A stretch of DNA of 64,000 nt from JAWKVD01 sp041398225 (GCA_041398225.1 JAWKVD010000014.1:1-64000), one strand, 5' to 3'; positions 50,865 to 60,020 are shown, numbered from the stretch's first letter. Made by a program: numbers and translations. Notes: generated by a model not told the origin, from the letters alone.

Positions 50865-50894
50865 GACTAGAAAACGTTTCATTCTCATCTAGTC
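50865..50894. promoter_or_regulatory. Inverted repeat between thiD and the MATE gene
   Basis: GACTAGA (50865-50871) and TCTAGTC (50888-50894) are perfect inverted 7-base arms around 16 AT-richer bases, 21 bases upstream of thiD and 85 bases before the divergent MATE gene. It may be an operator or a leader hairpin of thiD mRNA. It lacks the conserved thi-box sequence of TPP riboswitches. Confidence 0.4.
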
Positions 50895-50978
50895 CGTAAT
50901 TCCCGAACCGAGAATGCTTGCGTGTTGTCGGGATCGTCACTAAACGCGCTTGCCTCATAGAGACCGGCGGGGACGTTC

Positions 50979-52340
50979 ATGACAACCGAAGCACCGCGCC
51001 AGCTCCCGCTGTGGAGGACGTTTCTCGTCTTCCTCCTCCCGATGATGCTGTCCAACATCCTCCAGTCGCTCTCGGGCACGCTGAACGGGGTTTTTCTCGG
51101 TCAGCTGATCGATGTCGACGCCATGGCGACGGCCAGCGTGCTGTTCCCGGTCATGTTTTTCTGCATTTCGCTGGTGATCGGCGTCGCGACCGGCGCAACG
51201 GTCCTGATCGGGCAAGCCTACGGCGCCAGAGACATGGCGCTGGTGCGCCGCATCGCCGGTCTGGTTCTGCTGGTGGTCCTCATCTCGGGCGTCGTCATCG
51301 GCGGTTTGGGAGCGGTCTTCGCGCCCGATCTGCTGCGCATACTGGGCACGCCCGAGAACATCTTCGCTGACGCGACCCGCTATGCGCGCATCATCATGGT
51401 GTCGATGCCCGTGATGTTCCTCTTCATCCTCGCGACCTCCATCCTGCGTGGCGTCGGAGATACGGTGACCCCGCTGTGGGCGCTGATCTTCTCTACGCTG
51501 ACCGGCGCCATCCTGACGCCCGCACTGATCCTGGGATGGGCCGGCCTTCCAAAGCTCGGACCGCCGAGCGCCGCCATCGCGTCGGTGGTGTCCATAACCG
51601 TTGCGCTCGCCTGGCTGTGCTGGCGCATGAACCAGAAGAAGATGGCGGTCGCTCCCAACATCGAACTCTTCCGGCATATGCGTTTCGACGGCGCCATGCT
51701 GGCGCGCGTACTGCGCATCGGCGTGCCGACCGGCGTCCAGATGGTGATCTTCGCTCTGTCGGAGATCGTGCTGCTGGGTCTCGCCAACGCCTACGGCTCC
51801 GACGTGACCGCCGCCTACGGGGCCACGACGCAAGTGCTCTCCTATGTTCAGTTCCCGGCCATGTCGATCGGCATCTCGGCCTCGATCCTGGCGGCTCAGG
51901 CGATCGGCGCCGGCAAGGCGGATTCGCTCGACAAGATCATGCGCACAGCACAACTGCTCAATCTGGTCATCACCGGTCTGGGCGTGATTGTCGTCTATCT
52001 CCTGTCGCACACCATCATTTCGCTCTTCATCACCGAACCCGACGTGATCAAGATGACGGACCGGCTGATCGCGATCGTCCTCTGGAGCCTGCTTTTGTTC
52101 GGCGTATCGGTCGCCTTCTCCGGCATCATGCGCGGCAGCGGAACCGTGCTGGCGCCCACCGGAATCGCGATCTTCGCCATCCTCGCGGTGGAAATACCGG
52201 TCGCGATCGTCATGACCCGCCACATCGGCGTCGAAGGCGTGTGGTGGGCCTATCCCGCAGCCTTCGCCGCCATGGCCGTCATGCAGGGGGCGTACTACTA
52301 CCTTGTCTGGCGCAGACAGAAGATCGAACGACTGGTCTAG
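50979..52340 (+). CDS. MATE family efflux transporter
   Basis: 453 aa with about 12 predicted helices in two MatE halves. The N-half contains PMMLSNILQSLSGTLNGVFLGQLID and GQAYGARD; the C-half contains GVPTGVQMVIFALSEI and GIMRGSGTVLAPTGIAIFAI. The family exports cationic drugs and metabolites in exchange for Na or H. Divergent from thiD; its last bases overlap the stop of the convergent ABC ATPase gene (3 bases). Substrate cannot be told. Confidence 0.95.
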   Translation: MTTEAPRQLPLWRTFLVFLLPMMLSNILQSLSGTLNGVFLGQLIDVDAMATASVLFPVMFFCISLVIGVATGATVLIGQAYGARDMALVRRIAGLVLLVVLISGVVIGGLGAVFAPDLLRILGTPENIFADATRYARIIMVSMPVMFLFILATSILRGVGDTVTPLWALIFSTLTGAILTPALILGWAGLPKLGPPSAAIASVVSITVALAWLCWRMNQKKMAVAPNIELFRHMRFDGAMLARVLRIGVPTGVQMVIFALSEIVLLGLANAYGSDVTAAYGATTQVLSYVQFPAMSIGISASILAAQAIGAGKADSLDKIMRTAQLLNLVITGLGVIVVYLLSHTIISLFITEPDVIKMTDRLIAIVLWSLLLFGVSVAFSGIMRGSGTVLAPTGIAIFAILAVEIPVAIVMTRHIGVEGVWWAYPAAFAAMAVMQGAYYYLVWRRQKIERLV

Positions 52341-53281
52341 CTCGTCAGGGCGACGAAGACGTCCTCGAGGTCGGGTTCCTCGGTGGCGAGATCGCTGATT
52401 CCGACGCCCGCGTCGCGAACCTTTGTCAGCAGGGTTTCGATCGAACTCTCGCCGGACCGGTAAGTGATCGCCAGCGCGCCGTCCTTGCGCAGCGAAGCGT
52501 CCAGATCCGCGAGCGCCTGCGGCACCGCATCGAGACCATCGGTCGGATGAACCACCAGCGTCTTGTAGTTGAGGCGCCGCAAAAGGTTCGGCGTCGGCTC
52601 GCAGGCGACCACCTCGCCGTGATTCACGATCGCGATGGTGTCGCACATCTCCTGCGCTTCTTCGAGATAGTGGGTGGTGAGGATCACCGTGACGCCCTGA
52701 GCGTTGAGACCCCGCACATATTCCCAGAGTTGCCGCCGCAACTCCACGTCCACGCCTGCGGTCGGCTCATCGAGGATCAGCACCGGCGGCGAGTGCACCA
52801 TCGCCTTGGCGACCATCAGCCGGCGCTTCATGCCGCCTGAGAGCTGACGGACATAGGCGTCCTTCTTGTCGCCCAGCCCCAACGCTTCGAGAATCTCCTC
52901 GCACCTGCGCTCCTTCTTCGGAACGCCATAGAAGCCGGCCATCAGATCCATCGTCTCCAACGGCGTGAAGAAGGGATCCATGTTGATTTCCTGCGGCACC
53001 ACCCCCAGCGCGGCCCGCGCCGATCGCGATTCCCGGTCGATGTCGCGCCCCCAGATCGAGACCTGACCGGCGGTCTTGTTCACCAGCCCCGCCAGAATAT
53101 TGATGAAAGTCGACTTCCCCGCCCCGTTCGGCCCGAGCAGCCCGAAGACCGACCCGCGCGGCACGGCGAGATCGATCCCCTTCAGCGCGACCTTGGCCGG
53201 CGCCTTCCTGGATGGCGCGTAGGTCTTGGCGAGGCCTTTCGCCTCCACTGCAAAGGCCGGCAGCGGCGTGTTGGCGGTCAT
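52337..53281 (-). CDS. ABC transporter ATP-binding protein (ABC-2/DrrA-type exporter)
   Basis: 314 aa. Walker A LLGPNGAGKSTFINILAG, signature LSGGMKRRLMVAKAMVHS, Walker B VLILDEPTAGVD and the switch His in TTHYLEEAQEMCD are complete, so the ATPase should be active. The 90-residue C-terminal extension is typical of DrrA/NodI-type export ATPases. No ABC-2 permease gene is next to it in the window, which is unusual because these are normally in one operon. ATG 53281 is preferred; the extension to 53332 has no family match. Confidence 0.93.
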   Translation of the reverse strand: MTANTPLPAFAVEAKGLAKTYAPSRKAPAKVALKGIDLAVPRGSVFGLLGPNGAGKSTFINILAGLVNKTAGQVSIWGRDIDRESRSARAALGVVPQEINMDPFFTPLETMDLMAGFYGVPKKERRCEEILEALGLGDKKDAYVRQLSGGMKRRLMVAKAMVHSPPVLILDEPTAGVDVELRRQLWEYVRGLNAQGVTVILTTHYLEEAQEMCDTIAIVNHGEVVACEPTPNLLRRLNYKTLVVHPTDGLDAVPQALADLDASLRKDGALAITYRSGESSIETLLTKVRDAGVGISDLATEEPDLEDVFVALTS

Positions 53282-53462
53282 CCGAACTCCAGCAGGCTTT
53301 GCGGGACGCCCCGCGACAGCGCGACCGCCCAATTGACGATCCGCGCAAGGCAGACGTAGGTAGGCGCAATTGGCTGGCGCGCAAAGAGGCGTCGGCTAAC
53401 AGGGTCGCGCAGCCGGGGTGAACTCGGGTTCGGCGGGGCCGGCAGGTACGGCGGGCAATGCG

Positions 53463-53699
53463 ATGAACGACAAGGTCTCAAACGGCGGCGTCTGGTATGT
53501 CGAAAACCCGGAACGCATTGTCGTCGACGACCGCAAGGTTGCGTGCGACGGCGGCGGCGGGGCGCTCGGCCACCCCAAGGTCTGGTACGACATGGGCGAG
53601 GACGACAAGGTCGAGTGCAAGTATTGCGACCGCGTCTTCGTGCTCAAGGGCGGCAAGTACGACACGACCGAAGAAACCGCTGCGCCTTCGGCCACCTAG
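53463..53699 (+). CDS. Zinc-finger domain protein (NDUFS6-like)
   Basis: 78 aa from ATG 53463; a GTG at 53418 would add 15 low-complexity residues. A Cys/His zinc site is formed by VACDGGG, GALGHP and ECKYCDR (C, H, C-x2-C). The pattern VWYDMGEDDKVECKYCDRVFVL is that of bacterial proteins homologous to the mitochondrial complex I accessory subunit NDUFS6, which are common in Alphaproteobacteria. The likely role is in respiratory complex I assembly or structure (family knowledge). It is divergent from the ABC ATPase. Confidence 0.85.
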   Translation: MNDKVSNGGVWYVENPERIVVDDRKVACDGGGGALGHPKVWYDMGEDDKVECKYCDRVFVLKGGKYDTTEETAAPSAT

Positions 53700-53754
53700 G
53701 AACGTAGTGCGTTAATTCCAAAGAATTTTTCGGCGCGCGGGCTGCGCGCAGTCG

Positions 53755-54171
53755 CTATCGGCTGATCCGCCCGCTCGTGTGGGCGAGACGCCCGTCCGCG
53801 CAACGTTCCGACAGAAGGCTCCGAGCCTCCGCCTTTGAGACCCGCTCCGAGGCGACCAGCTCGTTCCGATAGTAATAGGCGACCACCCACGCAGCCGGAC
53901 CGCCCTCGGCGCTCGCGTCGTAGGACACAGGCATCACGTCCAGCCGCGCATCATCCGCGCAACCCCAGCTGCTCGGGCCGCGAAAGTCCGGAATCGCGCT
54001 GGGGATAAGCCCATCGGGAATTGGCGCCGGCCCGGGGTCCGCTCCCATGCGCACGGCGCTGGCCGCGGACAACAACGCCGGCGCCTCCTGCGAGATGGCG
54101 TGTCCGGCGCCGCAGAACACAGCCGACGCCGCCACAATCAATACGGTCGATATTCTCGGAGACCAGGCCAT
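53755..54171 (-). CDS. Secreted hypothetical protein
   Basis: 138 aa from ATG 54171 with GGGGAGG nearby. The signal peptide STVLIVAASAVFCGAGHAIS is followed by a mature part with two Cys (WGCADDA, LSERCAD) that may form a disulfide, and VVAYYYRNELVASERVSKAEARSLL at the end. No domain is recognised. It is convergent with the zinc-finger gene and divergent from the TBDR downstream. Confidence 0.7.
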   Translation of the reverse strand: MAWSPRISTVLIVAASAVFCGAGHAISQEAPALLSAASAVRMGADPGPAPIPDGLIPSAIPDFRGPSSWGCADDARLDVMPVSYDASAEGGPAAWVVAYYYRNELVASERVSKAEARSLLSERCADGRLAHTSGRISR

Positions 54172-54473
54172 TTCAGCCTCCCCGCGACAGCCCACCATGG
54201 CGGCTCATTCGAAGCCGCTCAGTCCGTTAACGCCGACGACCTCCTGACGGTTCCTCTATTCGCGCCGGGCTTTGCTGGCGTGCCCCCCGGCCGGGGCGTG
54301 TAACGGGCCGAGTAACGCGCTGTAACTGCAGAGGTTACGGTAATTGCCATTACGATTTCGACGCCCTGAGGCACAACGACCGTGCAACAGAACAATGGAC
54401 GCCGAAACTCGTCAGGCCGCCTGAGCCAAGACGAAAACGTCGGCAAGAAGCTGGACCTCGGGACACCTGCACA
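54172..54473. other. Divergent regulatory region upstream of TBDR
   Basis: About 300 bases between the secreted hypothetical gene and the TBDR. No gene was seen. It contains the cluster of GTAAC/GTTAC repeats annotated separately, about 120-160 bases before the receptor start, and therefore probably the controlled promoter of the receptor. Confidence 0.45.
54312..54353 (+). promoter_or_regulatory. GTAAC/GTTAC repeat cluster (operator candidate)
   Basis: Five related pentamers lie in 42 bases: GTAAC at 54312 and 54322, GTTAC at 54334, GTAAT at 54340 and ATTAC at 54349. They form one direct repeat with 10-base spacing and two palindromes, GTAAC-N7-GTTAC and GTAAT-N4-ATTAC. The spacing is that of a helical turn, which suggests cooperative binding of a dimeric regulator. 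Zur-type sites of Alphaproteobacteria also use GTTAT/ATAAC-like half-sites, but the match is only partial. Confidence 0.5.
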
Positions 54474-56582
54474 ATGTACAAGTTCGCAATCTGGACGGCC
54501 CGGACACGCCTCCTTGGCTCTGTCGGATGCCTGGCCTTGATGATCGCCGGGGCTCCCGCCCTGGCGCAGGAGTCTCAGGCGCCGGCAAAGCCGGCCGCAA
54601 CAGCCTCCGCCGACCACGCCGATCCCGAGGTCGTGGTGGTCTACGGCCGGGCGACGGAGCTGGTCGGGACCGCCCTTTCCGCTTCCGAAGGCATCGTCGG
54701 CGAGGCTGACCTTGAGATCCGCCCCCTGCAACGCCCCGGCGAACTGGCCGAGGTGATCCCCGGAATGGTCGCGGCGCAGCATTCCGGAAACGGAAAGGCG
54801 AACCAGTATTACCTGCGCGGCTTCAACCTCGATCATGGAACGGACTTCGCAGCGTCTTTCGACGGCGTGCCGCTCAACCTGATCGCCCACCCGCATATGA
54901 GCGGATATCTGGATCTCAACTTCCTGATCCCGGACGTTGTCGAATCCGTCTCTTTCCAGAAGGGAACGGCATACGCCGCCAATGGCGATCACTCAGCCGC
55001 CGCTTCCGCCGACTTCATCTCGCACGACATGCCGCATCACAGCTTCGCCGAGCTCGACGTGACCGATCACGACGACTACCGGGCCCTCCTGTTGGCCGGC
55101 CGGGATGTGGGCGAGACCGGACAGCTCTACGGTGCGCTGCAATATGAATGGGGGGACGGGTACAATACGCGACCTTCGGAGCTGGATAAGTATGCCGGGT
55201 TCCTGAAGTACTCGCTCGATTGGGGCGATGCGCGCTTCCACGTCGAGTGGGTCGGCTATGACAATGACTGGTACGCAACGGACCAGATGCCGCTGCGCGC
55301 CATGCAGTCCGGACTGATCGATCGGTATGGGACCCTCGATCCCGATCTCGGCGGACATACCGATCGCAACATCCTCTCGGCCGGCCTGACCTGGGATGAT
55401 GACAACTCACTGCTGGTCTATGGCGAAAGCTACAACTTCCGCCTGTTCAACAACCCCACCTTCTACCTCAACGATCCGGTGCGCGGCGACGAGTTCGCCC
55501 AGATCACCGACCGTACGGCGCTTGGCGCACGCGGAAAGATGGGACGCACGGCTCAGCTCGGCGGTTTCAATGTCGACTGGCGCCTGGGAAGCGATATCCG
55601 AACCGACTTCATTGAACGCGATGGTCTGTCTCTCACCGAAGATCGCCAGCCCTATCAGGTCATCCGCGACGACAATGGAACCGTGACCACGGCGGACGTG
55701 TGGGCGGACGCCACCATCCACTGGACGGACGCCCTCCGCACCACGATCGGCGCGCGCCAGGACGTCATCTGGTACGACTTTGACGCCGTCCAACCGGAAA
55801 ACTCGGGCAGCGACAGCGATTCCATCTTCAGCCCCAAGATTCTGGCCGCCTACCGTTTCACGGAGGCGTTCGAGGCCTACGCATCATACGGAAAAAGCTT
55901 CCATACGAACGACCCCCGCGGCGGCGTAACGACGGTCGATCCGGTGACGGGCGATCCTGTCGATCCTTCCGACGTCTTCGTCCGCAGCAAAGGCGGCGAG
56001 ATCGGCGTTCGGTATCAGCCGTCGAGCACGTTCAACATCTCGCTGGCGGTCTTCAATCTCGACTCCGATTCCGAACTCATATTTGTCGGCGATGCCGGCA
56101 CGTCCGAGCCGTCCGGCGCCACACGCCGCTACGGAACCGAAGTGAACGCATTCTGGCGTCCCATGGACTGGCTGGCGTTCGACGCTTCCGGCGCATGGAG
56201 CCATTCCCGTTTCAAGGATGTGCCCAGAGACGAGGAACGCATACCCAACGCGCTCGACTTCGTGGGGTCCGCAGGCGCGACGGTCACGCTTGGCGAGGGT
56301 TGGGAAGGTTCGGCGCGCATCCGGTATCTTGGCGAATCCGCGCTCGCCGAGGACAACTCGGTGCGCTCTGATCCCTCTTTCCTGATGAATGTCGGCGTGT
56401 CGAAGGATTTTGGCCCATTCTATGTCGGCCTCGACATCCTCAACATCACGGATTCGAAGGACAACGAGATCGAATACTACTACGAGAGCCGCCTTGCGGG
56501 CGAAACAGACCCTGTTCTGGACCGGCTGATCCATCCTCTTGAGCCCAGAACCTTCCGCCTGGTCCTGCGCAAGAACTTCTGA
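54474..56582 (+). CDS. TonB-dependent receptor (FecA-like, COG4772-type)
   Basis: 702 aa. The signal ends PALAQE and the plug contains VVVVYGRATELVG, PGELAEVIPGMVAAQHSG, NQYYLRGFNLDHGTDFAASF and the His-rich loop NLIAHPHMSGYLDLNF. The barrel ends EPRTFRLVLRKNF. The NLDHGTD and HxHxxGYxDLNFLIP pattern marks a receptor subgroup whose substrate is not known to me; His-rich loops and the operator-like repeats upstream hint at a metal. It is followed 107 bases later by a thioredoxin-fold protein (frameshifted) and then a strong terminator. Confidence 0.92.
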   Translation: MYKFAIWTARTRLLGSVGCLALMIAGAPALAQESQAPAKPAATASADHADPEVVVVYGRATELVGTALSASEGIVGEADLEIRPLQRPGELAEVIPGMVAAQHSGNGKANQYYLRGFNLDHGTDFAASFDGVPLNLIAHPHMSGYLDLNFLIPDVVESVSFQKGTAYAANGDHSAAASADFISHDMPHHSFAELDVTDHDDYRALLLAGRDVGETGQLYGALQYEWGDGYNTRPSELDKYAGFLKYSLDWGDARFHVEWVGYDNDWYATDQMPLRAMQSGLIDRYGTLDPDLGGHTDRNILSAGLTWDDDNSLLVYGESYNFRLFNNPTFYLNDPVRGDEFAQITDRTALGARGKMGRTAQLGGFNVDWRLGSDIRTDFIERDGLSLTEDRQPYQVIRDDNGTVTTADVWADATIHWTDALRTTIGARQDVIWYDFDAVQPENSGSDSDSIFSPKILAAYRFTEAFEAYASYGKSFHTNDPRGGVTTVDPVTGDPVDPSDVFVRSKGGEIGVRYQPSSTFNISLAVFNLDSDSELIFVGDAGTSEPSGATRRYGTEVNAFWRPMDWLAFDASGAWSHSRFKDVPRDEERIPNALDFVGSAGATVTLGEGWEGSARIRYLGESALAEDNSVRSDPSFLMNVGVSKDFGPFYVGLDILNITDSKDNEIEYYYESRLAGETDPVLDRLIHPLEPRTFRLVLRKNF

Positions 56583-56689
56583 CCGCTTCAGAGCCTCTCC
56601 CGAGGCCCCGGGAAGCCGGTCGCCGTACGTAACCGTCCGTCGCATCACGGCGAACCCAGTTGCACGCATGCTGCAAACGGGAGTTCGCC

Positions 56690-57284
56690 ATGAAACGATT
56701 CGGTTTTCGTCGGGCGGTGATCGCCGCCACCCTTGCAATGACCGGTGTAGGAGCGGTCAGCCAGGCTGCGCCCGCGCTCGCCGAAGCGCCGATGGAGTTC
56801 GGCATGAAGGTCGGCGAAACGGTCCCCGCGATTGAAGGAACCACGCAAGACGGCCGCCCCGCCGACTTCGCTTCGCTCAATGGCGAACACGGCATGGTGC
56901 TGGCCTTCTTCCGTTCCGCCGACTGGTGCCCCTTCTGCAAGAAGCAACTGGAAGACCTGAACACCGTGGCGCCGCAGCTGGCGGCGGCCGGCTATCCGCT
57001 GGTCGCCCTGTCCTACGACCCGGTCGAGACGCTCAAGCGCTTCTCGGAAAAGAAGGCGCTCACCTACACGCTGCTGTCCGACCCTGACTCAAAAAGTCAT
57101 CGACGCTTTCGGCGTCCGCAACGAGGAAGTGCTCGGCAACAAGCGCTTCAACGGCATTCCCCACCCGGTCATTTACGTCATCTCCGATACCGGCGTGATC
57201 GAGGCGCGATTTTTTGAGCGCAATTATCGGAACCGACCGCCCGCTTCGAGCGTATTGGAGGCAGTGAGCGCACTAAATCAGTGA
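56690..57284 (+). pseudogene. Thioredoxin/AhpC-TSA-fold exported protein, frameshifted
   Basis: Starts MKRFGFRRAVIAATLAM with a signal ending APALAE, then GMKVGETVPAIEGTTQDG and the peroxiredoxin-like active site LAFFRSADWCPFCKKQLEDL (CxxC-like WCPFC). The frame is lost after LLSDPDS, at an A5 run (57091-57095). In the other frame the protein continues convincingly: VIDAFGVRNEEVLGN, GIPHPVIYVISDTGVIEARFFE, to a stop at 57284. One A fewer would give a normal protein of about 197 aa. Either a sequence error or a broken gene. Probably cotranscribed with the TBDR. Confidence 0.85.
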
Positions 57285-57345
57285 GATCACGAAGTTTCGG
57301 CTGGTCCTACCCCCCGTCCCCCCCTCTGACTGGACCAGTCGTCGT

Positions 57346-57382
57346 CTGCTCCCCGCCCCCTCCCAATCAGGGCGGGGAGCAG
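57346..57382 (+). terminator. Strong hairpin terminator after TBDR/thioredoxin operon
   Basis: Perfect 13-bp stem CTGCTCCCCGCCC/GGGCGGGGAGCAG with an 11-base loop, followed by GCTGTTTCTGG. It closes the plus-strand operon 62 bases after the thioredoxin-like reading frame ends. The remaining DNA up to 57516 shows no gene. Confidence 0.8.
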
Positions 57383-57516
57383 GCTGTTTCTGGCGCTTGT
57401 CGCCGACTCGCCACGCGGCGACGCCGGATCTCTGAACGACAACCGCAGGCGTCGCGATCCCGAATGTGTTTCAGTTTGAGCCATGTCCGGGCGACCGGCC
57501 GCCGACGCGCCAGCCT

Positions 57517-57909
57517 TCAGGCCGGGTCGTAGCAGTCATAGGTCCGCTGACGAATGATCCGCCCGTCCTCGAACTCCAGCACCTGAACGATCTGGGCGGA
57601 AAGGCGCTCGCCGGCGCCCATAAGCCCCAGCGGCATTGCGAGTTCGCCGGTCCATTTGAACTCGGCGACAAGCCGGTCTCCCAGTTCCGTGACCGTCCGC
57701 ACATCGAAACGCTGACGCGCCATCAGCTTCTGACCGGACTCAGACGACTGCAGAATGCCCGCGAGGTCCATGCGGGCGCCCGCCGGACTCATGCGGTTGG
57801 GAAACACCTCCATCAACGCCTCGGGATGATAGAAGACCGCGATATCGTCGCGCGAAGCGCCGGCTTCGATCGCCGCAAGAAGCGCCCGCAATGTTCTCTC
57901 ATGCGACAC
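57517..57909 (-). CDS. NTF2-like (SnoaL) protein
   Basis: 130 aa from GTG 57909, which has GGAG eight bases upstream; an ATG at 57933 is possible but has no RBS. The SnoaL-like fold is seen in TLRALLAAIEAGASRDDIAVFYHPEALMEVFPNRMSP, the strands RFDVRTVTELGDRLVAEFKWTGEL and the end QVLEFEDGRIIRQRTYDCYDP. The function of such stand-alone proteins is usually unknown. It is monocistronic and divergent from the DUF1508 gene. Confidence 0.82.
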   Translation of the reverse strand: MSHERTLRALLAAIEAGASRDDIAVFYHPEALMEVFPNRMSPAGARMDLAGILQSSESGQKLMARQRFDVRTVTELGDRLVAEFKWTGELAMPLGLMGAGERLSAQIVQVLEFEDGRIIRQRTYDCYDPA

Positions 57910-58126
57910 GCTTCCAACTCCATTTCGAGACATTGGTTCGAGGCATCGGAACGCAGCGTGTTTGCCTCCGTATGCGGCGATATATCGTGTACGAGCGGCT
58001 GCGACCCGTCAAACCTGATCTTGGACGCCCGGCGGCGTCCATTCGCCCTTGATCCCGCCCGGCTTTTCCACGAGTGTTTGCCCCGCTCTGAACACCACTG
58101 ATCAACAAAGGGGGCTGTAGAGACGA

Positions 58127-58462
58127 ATGCCTGGCACGTTTGAAATCTTCAAAGACAAAAAGGGTGAGTTCCGCTTCCGTCTGAAAGCGTCGAACGGAGA
58201 GATCATCCTGGCCAGCGAAGGCTACAAGGCCAAGACCGGAGTGAAGAACGGCGTCGCTTCCGTGATGAAGAATGGCGGCCTTGAAGAACGCTTCGAAAAG
58301 AAGCCCGGCGCGGGCGGAAAGTTCCGCTTCCTGCTCAAGGCAGGCAACCGCCAGATCATCGGCACCTCTGAAGCATACGAGACAGAGCGCGCGTGTCAGA
58401 ACGGCATCAACTCGGTGATGAAGAACGCGCCAAACGCAAAAATCGTCGACACCACCACCTGA
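58127..58462 (+). CDS. DUF1508 (YegP-like) protein
   Basis: 111 aa composed of two tandem DUF1508 repeats: FEIFKDKKGEFRFRLKASNGEIILASEGY (residues 5-33) with TGVKNGVASVMKN, and KFRFLLKAGNRQIIGTSEAYE with CQNGINSVMKN. YegP-type proteins are small, cytoplasmic and stress-related in some bacteria; their molecular role is unknown. The RBS is weak (GGGGGC upstream). A hairpin at 58520-58548 separates it from the convergent thioesterase gene. Confidence 0.9.
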   Translation: MPGTFEIFKDKKGEFRFRLKASNGEIILASEGYKAKTGVKNGVASVMKNGGLEERFEKKPGAGGKFRFLLKAGNRQIIGTSEAYETERACQNGINSVMKNAPNAKIVDTTT

Positions 58463-58519
58463 CGACGCGAGCGCCGAAGTCTCCGGCGCTAAAGTCTTCA
58501 AGAAACGGGGCCTTCTCGG

Positions 58520-58548
58520 GACGTTTCGACGACGCTGGTCGAAACGTC
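58520..58548. terminator. Bidirectional hairpin between convergent genes
   Basis: GACGTTTCGAC (58520-58530) and GTCGAAACGTC (58538-58548) form an 11-bp perfect stem with a 7-base loop, directly beside the stop of the thioesterase gene and 58 bases after the DUF1508 stop. Confidence 0.7.
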
Positions 58549-58549
58549 G

Positions 58550-58956
58550 CTAGAGGACCATTTGCGTCTGGGTGACGATCGCCACAAGCTTTCCGGCCTC
58601 GGTACGGATATGCGTCGTCCAGACCGATGTACGTCGCCCGACATGAACGGGCGTGCACTCAGCGACAACCGTTTCCCCTTGCCGGGCGGCGCCGATAAAG
58701 TTGGTCTTACTTTCAAGCGTTGTGGTGCCGTTGGCTTCCGGCAGATTGCGGAATGCGCCCATAGCTCCGAGCGTGTCGGCCAGCGCCATGATGGCGCCGC
58801 CGTGCAGCCCCCGCATCGGGTTGCACAGTTCCGGACGCACCCCCAAACGTCCGACGATTCGATCGTCTTCGACCGAGACCAACTCCATTCCGAGATGCCC
58901 GCGAACGGGATATGACGCGCGGCCTCGGACGTGGATTCCGGATTGAACAAGCGCAT
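58550..58956 (-). pseudogene. PaaI-type hotdog thioesterase, frameshifted near the N-terminus
   Basis: The main frame (from ATG 58888, 112 aa) holds the hotdog fold: ELCNPMRGLHGGAIMALADTLG, FIGAARQGETVVAECTPVHVGRRTSVW and the last strand LVAIVTQTQMVL. The true N-terminus lies in another frame: from ATG 58956 one reads FNPESTSEAARHIPFAG, which would join to HLGMELVSVEDD if one more G were present in the GGG run near 58900. Together this is a normal PaaI-like thioesterase of about 135 aa that hydrolyses acyl- or phenylacyl-CoA. The change is either a sequence error or a disabling mutation. Confidence 0.75.
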
Positions 58957-58977
58957 TTCCTCCGCAACGTCGAACGC

Positions 58978-60020
58978 TCAGGCGCCGCCGACAAGATTGT
59001 CGATCTCCGCGAGATGGGCGGCGATGTCGCCGGGCGCAAGAAACGAACCCAAAAAGCTGTTGCGCGCCAGAACGGCGAGTTCCGCACGCTCCAGCCCCAG
59101 GGCGTTGGCGGTTCGGATGTAGTTGTCCCCGATATACCCGCCAAAATAGGCCGGATCATCCGAATTGCAGGTCGCCTTGAGGCCCAGCGACAGCATTCGC
59201 TTGAGCGGGTGTTTCGCAAGGTCGTCGACGACGCAAAGCTTGAGATTGGAGAGCGGACACACGGTCAGCGTCTTGCCTTCCTCGACCAGACGGCGCGTCA
59301 GGCTTTCATCCTCCAGGGCGCGGTTGCCGTGATCGATCCGGTCAACGCCTAGAACGTCCAACGCCTCCCAGACATAAGCTGGCGGTCCTTCTTCTCCCGC
59401 ATGCGCGCACAAGCGGAGACCGCGCTCTCGCGCCGCCTGGAACACACGGGCGAACTTCGACGGCGGATGCCCCACCTCGGAACTGTCGAGGCCAACGCCG
59501 GCGATTCGATCGAGCCAGGGCTCCGCTGACCGCAACGTCGCGAAGGCGCTGTCCTCGTCGAGATGCCGCAAGAAGCACATGATCAGCTTTGAGGTGATCC
59601 CGAAGCGCGCCTCCGCCTCCGCCATACCGGCCAGCAAGCCCTCGACCGCAACGGCGAACGGCAATCCGCGGTCAGTATGCGTTTGGGGATCGAAAAGATC
59701 TCCGCATGCCGTCCGCCGTCGGCATGCAGGCGCTCGAAATACGCCAGCGCCAGACGTTGAAAATCCTCTTCCGTCCGCAGCACGTTTGCGCCCTGATAGT
59801 AGATGTCGAGGAAGTCCTGCAGATTCGAGAAGGCATAGGCCGCGCGGACCTCCTCGACCGTCGAGAAGGGGATGTCCACCCGATTGCGTCGGGCGAACGC
59901 GAACATCTGCGCCGGCTCCAGAGACCCCTCGATATGCAGATGAAGCTCCGCTTTGGGCAGGGCGCGGATGAAGGTCGCAAGATCGCCTTCATCTGACCTC
60001 GTTTCGGCGGAAGCGTTCAT
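58978..60020 (-). pseudogene. add: Adenosine deaminase, split by a single-base frameshift
   Basis: The first part (60020 to about 59694) reads FIRALPKAELHLHIEGSLEP, with the zinc-binding HxH, up to GGRHAEIF. The second part (from about 59690) reads LPFAVAVEGLLAGMAEAEARFGI, LCAHAGEEGPPAYVWEAL and KATCNSDDPAYFGG, carrying the catalytic His, Glu and Asp. The frames join perfectly as HAEIFFDPQTHTDRGLPF if the T4 run (A4 at 59693-59696 on the plus strand) had five bases. The complete protein would be about 347 aa. It deaminates adenosine (or adenine) in purine salvage. Confidence 0.88.

Noticed and set aside
50865..50958. TPP riboswitch before thiD
   Set aside because: The conserved thi-box sequences are missing; only a simple inverted repeat is present.
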